63,612 bases of DNA from Herpetosiphon gulosus (lineage in GTDB: Bacteria > Chloroflexota > Chloroflexia > Chloroflexales > Herpetosiphonaceae): contig NZ_BAABRU010000023.1 of NCBI RefSeq assembly GCF_039545135.1, positions 1-63,612 of the forward strand. Reading direction: 5' to 3'. Positions within the stretch are counted from its first letter, which is position 1. Each line of letters begins with the position of its first letter. This document shows, in pieces, positions 7,675 to 16,236 of this stretch. Made by a program: the position numbers and the translations under genes. Under the pieces are notes generated by a model. It did no database searches and had not been told where the DNA came from. It saw only the letters and a program-made list of their open reading frames with translations.

Positions 7675-8832
7675 TTAGCCGCTGACTACTTGAGTTGCCT
7701 GATCGAGCGGTACGCCTTCCATCGTTTCGCGAATCAGTTGATCAACGACCGCTTTGATGTCGCCAGTTTCTTCGTAGGTGCGCAGTTGGCGTTCGGCGCT
7801 GGTGCCATGCTTGAGCACTTGGTCAATATAATCGACCGCTGAGCGCGAGCCAAGGTCATCGACCACATCATCAACAAATTCACGCAATTCGGCCATCAGA
7901 TCATGGGCTGATAATTCTTCGCGGCGGCCAAAATCGATCAGCTTGCCACCCATTCCATAACGAGCCGCCCGCCATTTGTTTTCGTTGATCAAGGCGCGAC
8001 TGTAAACGCGGAAGGTTTGGTTTTGGCGGAATAAGCTGTAAATTTTGACAAAAATCGCCTGAACCAAGCCAGCGATCATAATTGCTTCGTCAACTTTGGT
8101 GGCAATATCGCAAATCCGCACTTCTAGCGTGCCAAACATCGGGTGTGGCCGCGCATCCCACCAGACTTTTTTGCCATTGTCGATGCTATGAGTTTTGAGC
8201 AAAATGTTGATATATTGCTCAAATTCGGCATACGATTGGAAGGTATCGGGAATGCCAGTGCGTGGAAAGTTGGTAAAGATGATTGAGCGATACGATTGAA
8301 AACCAGTTTTGCGGCCCATCCAGAAGGGCGATGAGGTGGAAAGCGCCAATAAATGCGGCAGAAAGTAACGCGCCACATTCATAATTTCGATGCAGGTTTC
8401 GTTATCGGGCATGCCGATGTGCACATGCATACCAAAAATCAACAAGCGTCGCGCCGCCTCTTGCATCTCCTCGATCACGCCATAATAGCGCTCGTGGGGG
8501 TAAATATCCTGCTTTTGCCACGACGAAAATGGGTGTGTGCCAGCAGCAGCAATCCGCAAGCCTTTGCTCGCAGCCAAACTGCCAATTGCTCCGCGCAAAC
8601 GAATAATTTCGGCACGAGCTTCCTCGACCGTGCGACAGACATGCGTGCCCACCTCGACAATCGATTGATGCATTTCGGGCTTCATCTGCTCGCGTAAAAT
8701 CAACTGACCCTCGTCGAGAATTTGGGTAATGTACGATTTTAATTCGCGGGTTTCAGGATCGATAATCTGATATTCTTCTTCGATCCCAATCGTAAAAGGA
8801 AAATGCGGATGCCCTGGATCACGATATTCCAT
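7675..8832 (-). CDS. Carboxylate-amine ligase, GCS2 / YbdK type
   Basis: This 385-residue protein begins 'FPFTIGIEEEYQIIDPETREL', the signature of the GCS2 (glutamate-cysteine ligase type 2, YbdK) family, which joins a carboxylate to an amine using ATP. Other family features are 'GTHPFSSW', 'HVHIGMPDNE' and 'WWDARPHPMFGTLEVRI'. Length and motifs are normal for the family. The actual amine substrate is not predictable, because YbdK-type enzymes often are not real gamma-glutamylcysteine synthetases. It is the last gene of a minus-strand group with two ATP-grasp-like proteins (8939-11552), suggesting a shared peptide- or amide-forming pathway. A GGGGGA stretch precedes the ATG. Confidence 0.9.
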   Translation of the reverse strand: MEYRDPGHPHFPFTIGIEEEYQIIDPETRELKSYITQILDEGQLILREQMKPEMHQSIVEVGTHVCRTVEEARAEIIRLRGAIGSLAASKGLRIAAAGTHPFSSWQKQDIYPHERYYGVIEEMQEAARRLLIFGMHVHIGMPDNETCIEIMNVARYFLPHLLALSTSSPFWMGRKTGFQSYRSIIFTNFPRTGIPDTFQSYAEFEQYINILLKTHSIDNGKKVWWDARPHPMFGTLEVRICDIATKVDEAIMIAGLVQAIFVKIYSLFRQNQTFRVYSRALINENKWRAARYGMGGKLIDFGRREELSAHDLMAELREFVDDVVDDLGSRSAVDYIDQVLKHGTSAERQLRTYEETGDIKAVVDQLIRETMEGVPLDQATQVVSG

Positions 8833-8938
8833 AAGATCCCCCGTTGGTGTGTCAGTTGATAGTGGGCTTTGAGTGGGTTGCTGCCAGTGGTATTGCCCTT
8901 AGAATAGTTGATGTTTTTGTGCTTGTCTACGGTGAGAT

Positions 8939-10300
8939 TTAGCTTGGTTTAGCGAGCTGAAAGGTTGGTGTGGTCGAGCCGCCGCCTGCGGTCACATTCA
9001 GCAATGTCACCGTCGATAAGCGCGTCAGACAACCTTGAACTTCGCTGCCAAATAAAAACGGATCGGTATCGACCAAGCGCTGGCCGATGTGCAATTGACC
9101 ATCGACCATAGCCGGATAATCTTCGTAGGCGATTACGACCCGCTCTTGCACCACAAATGGCTCAGTTAAGGCCTGTTGTAGCGCCAAATCCCAAGCTTCG
9201 GCCTCGGTTTCCCAGCCAATCGTAATGCCTTGGCCACCATAATCGTCGTTGGGTTTGAGCAACAGCCGATCGCGGTTTTGACGGATAAAATCCAGCAGAT
9301 CAACCTCGGTGCCAGCATAATCGGTACGTCCAGCGGCCACCCGCCGCGTCCAAGGAATATGCTGGGCAAGCTGTTGCTGGGTCGCAGTGCTAATTCCAGC
9401 GGCGCTGGTAATCGCCGGATCAGACAACAAGCCAAAGATCATTTTCTTGTGCAGCAACTTGGCGCGAAAATTATTGGCCAAGCAAATTGCTCCATCGCGG
9501 TAGGCCTGAGTTAATGGGTGGTCGAAGGCTTCATTGCCTAAACGCTGCAAAAATTCGGTCGTCAACAAGCGTTTATACACAAAATTAACTGGTGTGTTAT
9601 TGGCATACAGCGTGCCAGCGGAGTAGCGCAAATCTTCCGGCGCACAAATCACGCTTTTCAAGCCATGCTCAGCAAAATATTGCTGAAATAGTTGAAACTC
9701 CGAGAGCGTTGGCAAGCCATGCCAATCGACAATTGCAATTTTTGGATCGCCTGTGCCGCCCCATTCGCGATAAACCGCCAAAAAAGCTTCTAATAAGCGT
9801 TGACGAGCAGGCAAACTTTCAACCTGATAGTGGCGTTGAAACTCTTGCATAATCGGCAATTGCTCGAACACCTGCGAAAGAATATCCTCGTAGGCAATTG
9901 CGGCGGGGCTTTCGGCGTTATATTCGACAAATTGAAACGAGCTGCTATCGCTGGTTAAAAATGAATCAAGCCGTGAAGAAACGCTCAATTCACGGTAGCC
10001 AGGCTCATAACTAATTAATTGATGTTCACCCTCGGTCAAGGCCAGCAGATCGAGTACCTCTGGCGTGCGCAAAGCATACTCAACCACCGTGCGCGACGCT
10101 TCGGCCACCAACTGCGAAACCCGCGCGATCAGGCTCGATTGCTCAGCACTGAGAAAATGTGGCCGTAGCACATTGCACAACGGACGTGTGCCAAAAAAAA
10201 GATTTTGTTCTTGTTGTAGGCTGGTGAGACGTTCTTGGGAAGCACGAGCGAGATCGGGCGTGAGGAGGGCGTGATAATCACGAATCGCTTGCTCTAACAT
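8939..10300 (-). CDS. Circularly permuted ATP-grasp-like protein
   Basis: This 453-residue protein has the nucleotide-binding segment 'LLLKPNDDYGGQGITIGW' followed by 'PFVVQERV', placed in the C-terminal half. The N-terminal half carries 'IAIVDWHGLPTLSEFQLF' and 'VNFVYKRLL'. This order is typical of the circularly permuted ATP-grasp / glutathionylspermidine-synthase-like group, which makes amide bonds through an acyl phosphate. The frame is open upstream from a TTG at 10321. The ATG at 10300 is chosen because GGAG sits 6 nt before it. It lies between a GCS2 ligase and a classical ATP-grasp gene on the same strand. The product is unknown. Confidence 0.82.
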   Translation of the reverse strand: MLEQAIRDYHALLTPDLARASQERLTSLQQEQNLFFGTRPLCNVLRPHFLSAEQSSLIARVSQLVAEASRTVVEYALRTPEVLDLLALTEGEHQLISYEPGYRELSVSSRLDSFLTSDSSSFQFVEYNAESPAAIAYEDILSQVFEQLPIMQEFQRHYQVESLPARQRLLEAFLAVYREWGGTGDPKIAIVDWHGLPTLSEFQLFQQYFAEHGLKSVICAPEDLRYSAGTLYANNTPVNFVYKRLLTTEFLQRLGNEAFDHPLTQAYRDGAICLANNFRAKLLHKKMIFGLLSDPAITSAAGISTATQQQLAQHIPWTRRVAAGRTDYAGTEVDLLDFIRQNRDRLLLKPNDDYGGQGITIGWETEAEAWDLALQQALTEPFVVQERVVIAYEDYPAMVDGQLHIGQRLVDTDPFLFGSEVQGCLTRLSTVTLLNVTAGGGSTTPTFQLAKPS

Positions 10301-10375
10301 AGGCCGCTCCATGAATAGCAACAGCGAACATAGCCGAAGGTATTTAAATGGGCTATGTTCGCTGGCTTGTAGCTG

Positions 10376-10543
10376 TAATGGTTCATAGCATTAACAAACA
10401 TTTTAGCGTTCCCTCACCCCCAGCCCCTCTCCCACTGCGGCGGGCGAGGGGAGCACTCCCTGAGCGGGTCCCCCTCGCCTCGCGTGCGGGAGAGGGGGCT
10501 AGGGGGTGAGGGATAATCAGCATTGCACCCTAATGAACCATGA
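10376..10543. repeat. MITE-like element, copy 2
   Basis: It starts TAATGGTTCATAGCATTAAC and ends with the complementary CTAATGAACCAT, with the same 'ccctcacccccag...gtgaggg' core as copy 1 in the same orientation. It fills the gap between the ATP-grasp gene (10554) and the circularly permuted ATP-grasp gene. Confidence 0.75.
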
Positions 10544-10553
10544 CTTGTAGCGA

Positions 10554-11552
10554 TTATTCTTCGCTGGGTTTGCTTGAACGCGCCTTGGGTTTGCTCGTCG
10601 CCGTCAGCAACGAGTTCCATTGATAAGTTACTTTAGTTTGTTTGCGCTTGCCTAAGGCATAATCGATACACATATCAGCCATGGCATTGACCACCCACGG
10701 GAAGTAGTGGTCGGTCAAGGAGTTAATATCCATATCGGGAGCTGGGTTGGTAAAATCGATGGCGTAGGCGATGCCATCCTTAATCGCAAACTCAACCGTG
10801 TTCATATCGTAACCAAGAGCCTCGTTGAGTTTGCGTGCGCCATCGAGCACCTGTTGGCCTTCTTCAGGCGTGAGGAAACTAGGCTCGTGGAAATAGCGAT
10901 GCGGCCATGGTGCATTAGCATCAAACTTCATTACCATAAAATGCTCTTTGCCAATACACATCACGCGGGCATATTTTTCCCATTCGATACATTCTTGCAG
11001 CATCATGCACTCGGTGCCAGTAGTGTTATAGGCATCGTACAATTGATCATACGTATAGAGCTTAAACACTTGCTTAAAACCGCCGCCCCAAGCTGGCTTG
11101 AGAATTACCGGAAAGCCCCCGACCGCCTCGACATGATCTTCCCACGGAATCGGATAGATCAAATTGCGCAACGATTCATCGACCACGCCTTCGACATATG
11201 AATGTGAGGGCAAAGCAATCGTGCGTGGATGTTTGACCCCAATCGCATCGGAGAGCGAAGCACCAAAAAACTTATCATCGGCACTCCACCAAAACGGGTT
11301 ATTGACCACAACCGTGCCTTGGAGCACAGCATTTTTGAGATAGGTGCGATAGTAGGGGATTTCGTGGGAGATCCGATCAACGATGACAGCGTACTCGTTT
11401 GGCTCGTTCATGGCCGTCCCACCCAATTGCAGGTACTCGGCGGTTACGCCAACATTACGCCGATTGACTTCCTCGATAAATGCTGGCGGCCACGACCATT
11501 CACGCCCAACCATGACCCCAATTTTCTTATCAGCTTTTTTTGCTTTTGCCAA
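10554..11552 (-). CDS. ATP-grasp superfamily ligase
   Basis: This 332-residue protein has an N-terminal pre-ATP-grasp fold ('KKIGVMVGREWSWPPAFIEE'), then the phosphate-binding loop 'FPVILKPAWGGGFKQVFKL', the hinge 'MMLQECIEWEKYARVM' and a metal-site region 'TVEFAIKDGIAYAIDFTNP'. This is the order of RimK/D-Ala-D-Ala-ligase-like ATP-grasp enzymes. The start is TTG at 11552, chosen because AAGGAGG lies 6 nt before it and no better start is nearby. The C-terminus is a short basic tail. It is the upstream member of the three-ligase group. Substrates are not predictable. Confidence 0.87.
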   Translation of the reverse strand: MAKAKKADKKIGVMVGREWSWPPAFIEEVNRRNVGVTAEYLQLGGTAMNEPNEYAVIVDRISHEIPYYRTYLKNAVLQGTVVVNNPFWWSADDKFFGASLSDAIGVKHPRTIALPSHSYVEGVVDESLRNLIYPIPWEDHVEAVGGFPVILKPAWGGGFKQVFKLYTYDQLYDAYNTTGTECMMLQECIEWEKYARVMCIGKEHFMVMKFDANAPWPHRYFHEPSFLTPEEGQQVLDGARKLNEALGYDMNTVEFAIKDGIAYAIDFTNPAPDMDINSLTDHYFPWVVNAMADMCIDYALGKRKQTKVTYQWNSLLTATSKPKARSSKPSEE

Positions 11553-11724
11553 GCAAAACCTCCTTGTAGCGGACTAGGCTTTGAGGGAAAATTCTGTGGG
11601 TATTTTTGTGGATGCTGCTTCGTTGCGAGGCGCATCATAGCATATCCAGCCTTGCTACGCCAAAATAGCTCCAGCAGCATTCTCGATCAATTGCTAGCAC
11701 AAGCAGATTATTGACCATCAATCG

Positions 11725-12096
11725 CTAGTTATTACGCTTATCATCGTTACGATCTTGTAAATCGCGCTGAAACAAGACAAATTCATAAACTTGCTGGCGG
11801 CGATCAGGGCTAAGCGTAGTAAAAATTGAGAGCAATGCTTCTTGTTCACGCCGCGAATCGGAGTAGATTTTGGTTTCAGTCGAGGCTGCTTCGCTAATCA
11901 TTTCTAAGGCAGTCGTCCGAAATACTTGAGCCAAGCCTTCAACTTCGGCAATTCGTGGTGAAGTATTGCCAGCCTCAACCGCGCTAATGTATGAGCCAGA
12001 AACTCCAACTTTTGCGCCTAAATCATTTTGGGTTAAGCGATCGCGAGAGCGTTTGCGTTTGATAATTGCGCCAATAGCCTCACTCAAACTAGCCAT
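11725..12096 (-). CDS. XRE-family HTH transcriptional regulator
   Basis: In this 123-residue protein, residues about 5-60 form a Cro/C1-type helix-turn-helix ('LTQNDLGAKVGVSGSYISAVEAG' region). A short helical C-terminal tail ('RRQQVYEFVLFQRDLQDR') follows, perhaps for dimerisation. The ATG at 12096 is preceded by TAGGAG. It is 172 bp upstream of the ATP-grasp gene on the same strand, so it could regulate the ligase cluster; this is inference from position only. Confidence 0.88.
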   Translation of the reverse strand: MASLSEAIGAIIKRKRSRDRLTQNDLGAKVGVSGSYISAVEAGNTSPRIAEVEGLAQVFRTTALEMISEAASTETKIYSDSRREQEALLSIFTTLSPDRRQQVYEFVLFQRDLQDRNDDKRNN

Positions 12097-12229
12097 GCCA
12101 ATCTCCTATCTTGCTGCTAATTCGGTTGCGATTCGCTTGCATTGTACAAGAAAACCCAACAAAAAAGGAAGAATTATGAGGGATGAGGGATGAAGTAAAC
12201 TCCATAAAAAATGAGCAACCATAAAATTT

Positions 12230-12370
12230 AACCGCGAAGAATGCGAAGGTGAAGATTTTAATGCAGAGACGCAAAGCATGTGGAGCTGTAGGCTGATAGC
12301 TATCGGAACAATTTTTGATATTTCCAACCAATCGCCGATAGCCATAGCCCCCTTCGTGCCCTTCGTGGTT
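12230..12370. repeat. Intergenic inverted-repeat family (AACCACGAAG type)
   Basis: The arms are AACCGCGAAGAATGCGAAG at the left and 'cttcgtgcccttcgtggtt' at the right. A 'GCAGAGACGCAAAG' module and an inner GCTATCGG/CCGATAGC pair lie between them. It lies in the 12097-12537 gap, where nothing else is apparent apart from a weak TTG-start region for the next gene. Relatives are at 15382, 23837, 32468, 36448 and 53637. Confidence 0.7.
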
Positions 12371-12537
12371 AAAAATCTGAAAACGTTAACGGTTGGCCTC
12401 TTGCATTCACCCACAATATGCCTCATACTGCATAGTACCGAAATATATACTCTAGTTCGAGGAGGACGAAGGCGACAATCTGGATTGTTGCTGCTGCGTC
12501 CACAACCAGCCAGCCATAATAACGCCGTAAGGCCCGA

Positions 12538-13839
12538 TTGAAGCCGATTGAACCCATGGACCCTGCATCTAGTTTAGAGCTGCTTGGGCTTGCGATGTGT
12601 CTCATTATTGTGAGTGTCGCCTCAGCAGCCGAAGCAGCGCTCTCTACTATCTCACGCCATCGAATGAATACGCTGTTGGAGAACGGCGAACGCCGCGCCA
12701 ATGTGGCGATGCGCCTGTTGGAAGACCCCTATCATCTACGAATTGGGACGTTGTTGCTTAGTACAGTTGGGACAATTGGGGCAACAGCGCTGCTCTTGAC
12801 TTTTGTCGCCAATCGCACTGGTTGGCAACAAGCCTCGTTTCTGTTGATATTTCTGCTGGTTTGGCTCACCATCGGCACAACCTTACCTAAAACCCTCGCC
12901 ACCGCCTATCCCGATAGTATGGTGCTTTGGACGGTGCGTCCATTGCGGATTTTGCTGTGGTTGGTTGCGCCAATGCAATGGCTGTTACGCCAAATTGCCC
13001 GCCCAATTGGCCTGGTGACTGGTCAACATCCTCACATCGTTACCGAAGAAGAACTGAAATTAATGGTCAACGTTGGCGAAGAAGAGGGCGTGATCGAAGC
13101 TGAAGAGCGCGACATGATCGAGGGCATTTTTGAATTTAGTGATACCGCTGTGCGCGAAGTGATGGTCCCACGGATTGATATTGTCGGTTTGGCAGCGACC
13201 GCATCGATGGAAGAAGCGCTGAATTTGTTTATTAGCGCTGGCCACTCGCGGTTACCAATCTACGACGAATCAATTGACCATGTGCTCGGAGTGTTGTACG
13301 CTAAGGATCTGTTTCCGCTGTTGCGTGATGGATTGCGTGATGCGCCATTACGCTCCTTGGTACGCCAGCCCTATTTTGTGCCCGATTCGATCAAAGTTGA
13401 TGATTTGATGCGGGCTTTGCAAAGCCGCAAAGTGCACATGGCGATTATCGTCGATGAATATGGTAGCACGGCGGGCTTAGTCACAATTGAGGATTTGCTG
13501 GAAGAGATCGTTGGCGAAATTCAAGATGAGTTCGATAGCGAAGAAGCACCGATTCAACAGCTTGGCCCTCACGAATGGCTGTTCGATGGTCGGGTCTCGA
13601 TTGATGCAGTCAATGATGCCACAGAGTTAACATTAATCAATGACGATGTAGATAGTCTCGGTGGCTTCGTTTTGTCAATGTTAGGCTCAATGCCCAACGT
13701 CGGCGATGTTATCCAAGTTGGTGATACAACGATTGAAGTTGTGACCATTCAAGGCTTGCGACCACAACGCCTGCGCGTAAGCTTAGCCCATGCCGAACAC
13801 GAGCTAGCCGAGGTTGGGAGTAATACCGATGATGGTTGA
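12538..13839 (+). CDS. CNNM/CorC/HlyC-type membrane protein with CBS pair
   Basis: This 433-residue protein has an N-terminal DUF21/CNNM membrane domain (about 1-190) with several hydrophobic segments. Two CBS domains follow (about 205-330; 'VMVPRIDIVGLAAT' and 'IIVDEYGSTAGLVTIEDLLEEIVGEI'), then a C-terminal CorC_HlyC domain (about 345-425). Family members are linked to Mg2+/Co2+ efflux or membrane ion homeostasis. The CBS pair probably senses nucleotide or Mg-ATP. The listed start is a TTG with TAAGG upstream; an ATG at 12556 is an alternative. The end overlaps the start of the cytidine deaminase gene, so the two are likely co-translated. Confidence 0.92.
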   Translation: MKPIEPMDPASSLELLGLAMCLIIVSVASAAEAALSTISRHRMNTLLENGERRANVAMRLLEDPYHLRIGTLLLSTVGTIGATALLLTFVANRTGWQQASFLLIFLLVWLTIGTTLPKTLATAYPDSMVLWTVRPLRILLWLVAPMQWLLRQIARPIGLVTGQHPHIVTEEELKLMVNVGEEEGVIEAEERDMIEGIFEFSDTAVREVMVPRIDIVGLAATASMEEALNLFISAGHSRLPIYDESIDHVLGVLYAKDLFPLLRDGLRDAPLRSLVRQPYFVPDSIKVDDLMRALQSRKVHMAIIVDEYGSTAGLVTIEDLLEEIVGEIQDEFDSEEAPIQQLGPHEWLFDGRVSIDAVNDATELTLINDDVDSLGGFVLSMLGSMPNVGDVIQVGDTTIEVVTIQGLRPQRLRVSLAHAEHELAEVGSNTDDG

Positions 13840-14236
13840 CTACCAAGCCCTGTTGGCCAACGCCAAAACCGCCCGCGAACGAGCTTACACGCCATACTCA
13901 CGTTTCAAAGTTGGCGCGGCAGTGCTGACAGCCAGCGGACAAATATTCCATGGTTGTAATATTGAAAATGCAGCTTATCCGGTCTGTTTATGCGCTGAAC
14001 GCTCGGCCCTCGCTGCGGCTTGGAGCGCTGGCGAAATTGAGTTTATCGCACTAGCGGTCGTTGCCGATACGCCTGGCCCAGTTGCGCCCTGTGGTATGTG
14101 CCGCCAATTTATGTTTGAGCTAGCTCCCGATCTGCCTGTGCTGCTGGCAAATTTGGCCGAGCAAACCCAACATACCACGCCACGCGAGTTGCTACCTAGT
14201 GGCTTCGCTTCCGAAAGTTTAAACCACAACCGTTAG
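13829..14236 (+). CDS. cdd: Cytidine deaminase
   Basis: This 135-residue zinc enzyme deaminates cytidine/deoxycytidine to uridine for pyrimidine salvage. The motifs are 'YSRFKVGAAV', 'GCNIENAAYPVCLCAERSA' (zinc Cys and catalytic Glu in CAE) and 'PCGMCRQ' (two zinc Cys). Length is normal for the small tetrameric type. The ATG at 13829 is chosen because GGGAG lies about 8 nt upstream, and it overlaps the preceding CorC gene by 11 nt. A good terminator follows. Confidence 0.95.
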   Translation: MMVDYQALLANAKTARERAYTPYSRFKVGAAVLTASGQIFHGCNIENAAYPVCLCAERSALAAAWSAGEIEFIALAVVADTPGPVAPCGMCRQFMFELAPDLPVLLANLAEQTQHTTPRELLPSGFASESLNHNR

Positions 14237-14256
14237 CTTAAAAATATTATTCGACC

Positions 14257-14285
14257 AAAGCCCTTGTGTTGCACAGGGGCTTTTT
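14257..14285 (+). terminator. Intrinsic terminator after cdd
   Basis: The stem AAAGCCCTTGTG / CACAGGGGCTTT is followed by a T run ('ggggctttttg'). Confidence 0.85.
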
Positions 14286-14305
14286 GCATTGCCCAAAATT
14301 GGGGA

Positions 14306-14336
14306 TTGACTTAGAGCGCACACGAATGTTTAGAAT
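14306..14336 (+). promoter_or_regulatory. Promoter candidate for the aldo/keto reductase at 14374
   Basis: TTGACT (14306-14311) and TAGAAT (14331-14336) are 19 bp apart, slightly longer than ideal. They lie between the cdd terminator and the reductase start. Confidence 0.45.
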
Positions 14337-14373
14337 GCCTACAACAACAAATATTTAGCAGGGAGATACGCGC

Positions 14374-15366
14374 ATGCTCAAGCGAACCATTGGCAAAAGT
14401 GGGATTGAAGTCAGTGCTTTGGGCTTAGGCTGTTGGGCGATTGGCGGCCCATTCAATCACAATGGCAATCCATCTGGCTGGGGCCAAGTTGACGATGCAG
14501 AATCAATTCAGGCGATTCATGCAGCGCTTGAATTAGGGGTTAATTTTCTCGATACCGCCAATGTCTATGGTTGTGGTCATAGCGAGCAGATTATTGCTCA
14601 AGCCATCGCTGGCCGCCGCGATCAAGTGATTCTAGCAACTAAATTTGGCAATAGCTGGGCTGATGGCAGCAAAGATTCCTTCGAGCAAATTCCGATTAGC
14701 CCTGCCGAAATTCGCCAACAACTGGAAGCCAGCCTCAAACGGCTCAATACCGATTATGTCGATTTATTGCAATTTCATTTGTGGGGCTATCCGGTCGAAG
14801 ATGCTGCTCCAGTTCGCGATACGCTCGAAAGCTTGGTGAGCGAGGGCAAAATTCGCGGCTATGGTTGGAGCACCGATCGGCTTGATGCGATTAAACTCTT
14901 TGCTGAAGGCCCACATTGTATTGCTGTGCAACAACAATTGAATTTACTGCATGGCCATAGCACGGGCGAGAGCGATGCAATTATTGCCTTTTGCGAAGCC
15001 CACAATTTAGCCAGCATCAACCGTGCACCACTAGCGATGGGCTTGTTGACTGGAAAATTCACTCCCAGCACTAGCTTTAGCAGCGACGATGTGCGCAGTA
15101 AAGTTGAATGGTTTGAAGGTTTTCAGGCTGGCAAGCCCAATCCTGAATGGCTCAAAAAGCTCGAAGCCTTGCGCGAAGTATTGACCAGTGAGGGCCGCAC
15201 GCTAACTCAAGGAGCTTTGGCTTGGTTATGGGGGCGCAGCAGCCAAACCTTGCCAATTCCAGGCTTCCGCACCGTCGCCCAAGCCAGCGAAAATGCCAAG
15301 GCACTGCAATTTGGCCCATTGAACCCCGCCCAAATGCAGCAAATTGCTAGCATTTTGCAAGCCTAA
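14374..15366 (+). CDS. Aldo/keto reductase
   Basis: This 330-residue NADPH-dependent oxidoreductase has tetrad residues D60 and Y65 ('FLDTANVYG'), K90 ('LATKFG') and the His in 'LLQFHLW'. The cofactor-end motif 'LPIPGFRTVAQASENAKAL' is typical. The ATG follows 'cagggagatacgcgc', with GGGAG as ribosome binding site. It is only distantly like the reductase at 5364-6341, so it is not a recent duplicate. The substrate is unknown. It stands alone as a transcription unit. Confidence 0.94.
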   Translation: MLKRTIGKSGIEVSALGLGCWAIGGPFNHNGNPSGWGQVDDAESIQAIHAALELGVNFLDTANVYGCGHSEQIIAQAIAGRRDQVILATKFGNSWADGSKDSFEQIPISPAEIRQQLEASLKRLNTDYVDLLQFHLWGYPVEDAAPVRDTLESLVSEGKIRGYGWSTDRLDAIKLFAEGPHCIAVQQQLNLLHGHSTGESDAIIAFCEAHNLASINRAPLAMGLLTGKFTPSTSFSSDDVRSKVEWFEGFQAGKPNPEWLKKLEALREVLTSEGRTLTQGALAWLWGRSSQTLPIPGFRTVAQASENAKALQFGPLNPAQMQQIASILQA

Positions 15367-15381
15367 ACTATTTGTTTGTTT

Positions 15382-15524
15382 AACCACGAAGAGCACGAAG
15401 AGCACGAACCATGGCTTTTGGCAGAAGGCTCTAGGCTATCGGAATAATTTTGTAGGATCTCAATAACTTCGATAGCCAATAGCCAACAGCCTAGAGCCTA
15501 CCCATCTTCATGTCCTTCGTGGTT
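15382..15524. repeat. Intergenic inverted-repeat family (AACCACGAAG type)
   Basis: The left arm is AACCACGAAGAGCACGAAG and the right arm 'ttcatgtccttcgtggtt'. An inner pair, GGCTATCGG / CGATAGCC, lies around 15432-15475. It sits right after the aldo/keto reductase stop. Confidence 0.75.
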
Positions 15525-15569
15525 ACATTTCATCCCTCATCCCTACAATGCTTCCCCCCTGAATTCACC

Positions 15570-15598
15570 TTGACAAACCCCTGATTGTTCAATAATCT
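15570..15598 (+). promoter_or_regulatory. Promoter of the padR-like gene
   Basis: A consensus TTGACA (15570-15575) and TAATCT (15593-15598) are exactly 17 bp apart. Just downstream, an imperfect dyad TAGATAG-ACA-CTATTCTA (about 15598-15616) could be an autoregulatory operator; this is tentative. Confidence 0.7.
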
Positions 15599-15634
15599 AG
15601 ATAGACACTATTCTACTACTAGGATATACGTGCT

Positions 15635-16180
15635 ATGAAAAAGTTGACTCAGGCTGAGGCGGCGATTTTAAGCTTGTTGGCAGAGCAGCCACGCTATGGC
15701 TATGAGCTCGAACAAATTATTCAGGCGCGGGGGATGCGCTCGTGGACGGAAATAGCCTTTTCGTCGATCTATTATTTGCTTAAAAAGCTTGAGCATGCGC
15801 AATTGGTCGCGGGCGAAACATCCCAAGGCGATGGGCGGCCATCACGCATGGTCTACAACATTCTACCAAGTGGGCGGGTTGCTTTGCAAGAGAGCCTGCG
15901 CACAATGCTGAGCGTGCCGCAGCAACGTTATTCAGCCTTGCTGTTGGGCATGGCCAATTTACCATTGCTTGAGCTAAGCGAGGTTGTGGTTGCCTTGGAG
16001 CAATATTGTGAGGAGTTACGGTCGCAAATTGGGCGGGTGCACCAACGTCGCGATGAAGAACCAACCCTACCTTGGCATATTCATGGCTTATTCGATTATA
16101 CCGAAACCATGATTCAGGCTGAGCACGATTGGCTAACAAATTATTTAGCCCAGATTCGGCAGCAACTTAACCAAGCTTAG
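15635..16180 (+). CDS. PadR-family transcriptional regulator
   Basis: This 181-residue protein has an N-terminal winged helix (about 1-85) with the PadR hallmark 'LSLLAEQPRYGYELEQII' and 'SSIYYLLKKLE', including the wing 'RPSRMVYNILPSGR'. It has a helical C-terminal half (about 95-175) of the Vir_act_alpha_C type for dimerisation. Family members usually repress nearby stress or efflux genes and themselves; here no transporter gene is adjacent. A consensus promoter lies upstream. Confidence 0.92.
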   Translation: MKKLTQAEAAILSLLAEQPRYGYELEQIIQARGMRSWTEIAFSSIYYLLKKLEHAQLVAGETSQGDGRPSRMVYNILPSGRVALQESLRTMLSVPQQRYSALLLGMANLPLLELSEVVVALEQYCEELRSQIGRVHQRRDEEPTLPWHIHGLFDYTETMIQAEHDWLTNYLAQIRQQLNQA

Positions 16181-16193
16181 ACCAAACAGCACC

Positions 16194-16221
16194 TAGGCTG
16201 CTTGAGGTACCAAGCAGCCTA
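16194..16221. terminator. Bidirectional terminator candidate
   Basis: The 10-bp stem TAGGCTGCTT / AAGCAGCCTA lies between the convergent padR-like gene and the secreted protein gene at 16237. T-rich or A-rich stretches follow on both sides only loosely. Confidence 0.5.
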
Positions 16222-16236
16222 AGTAGCTAGCTAAAA

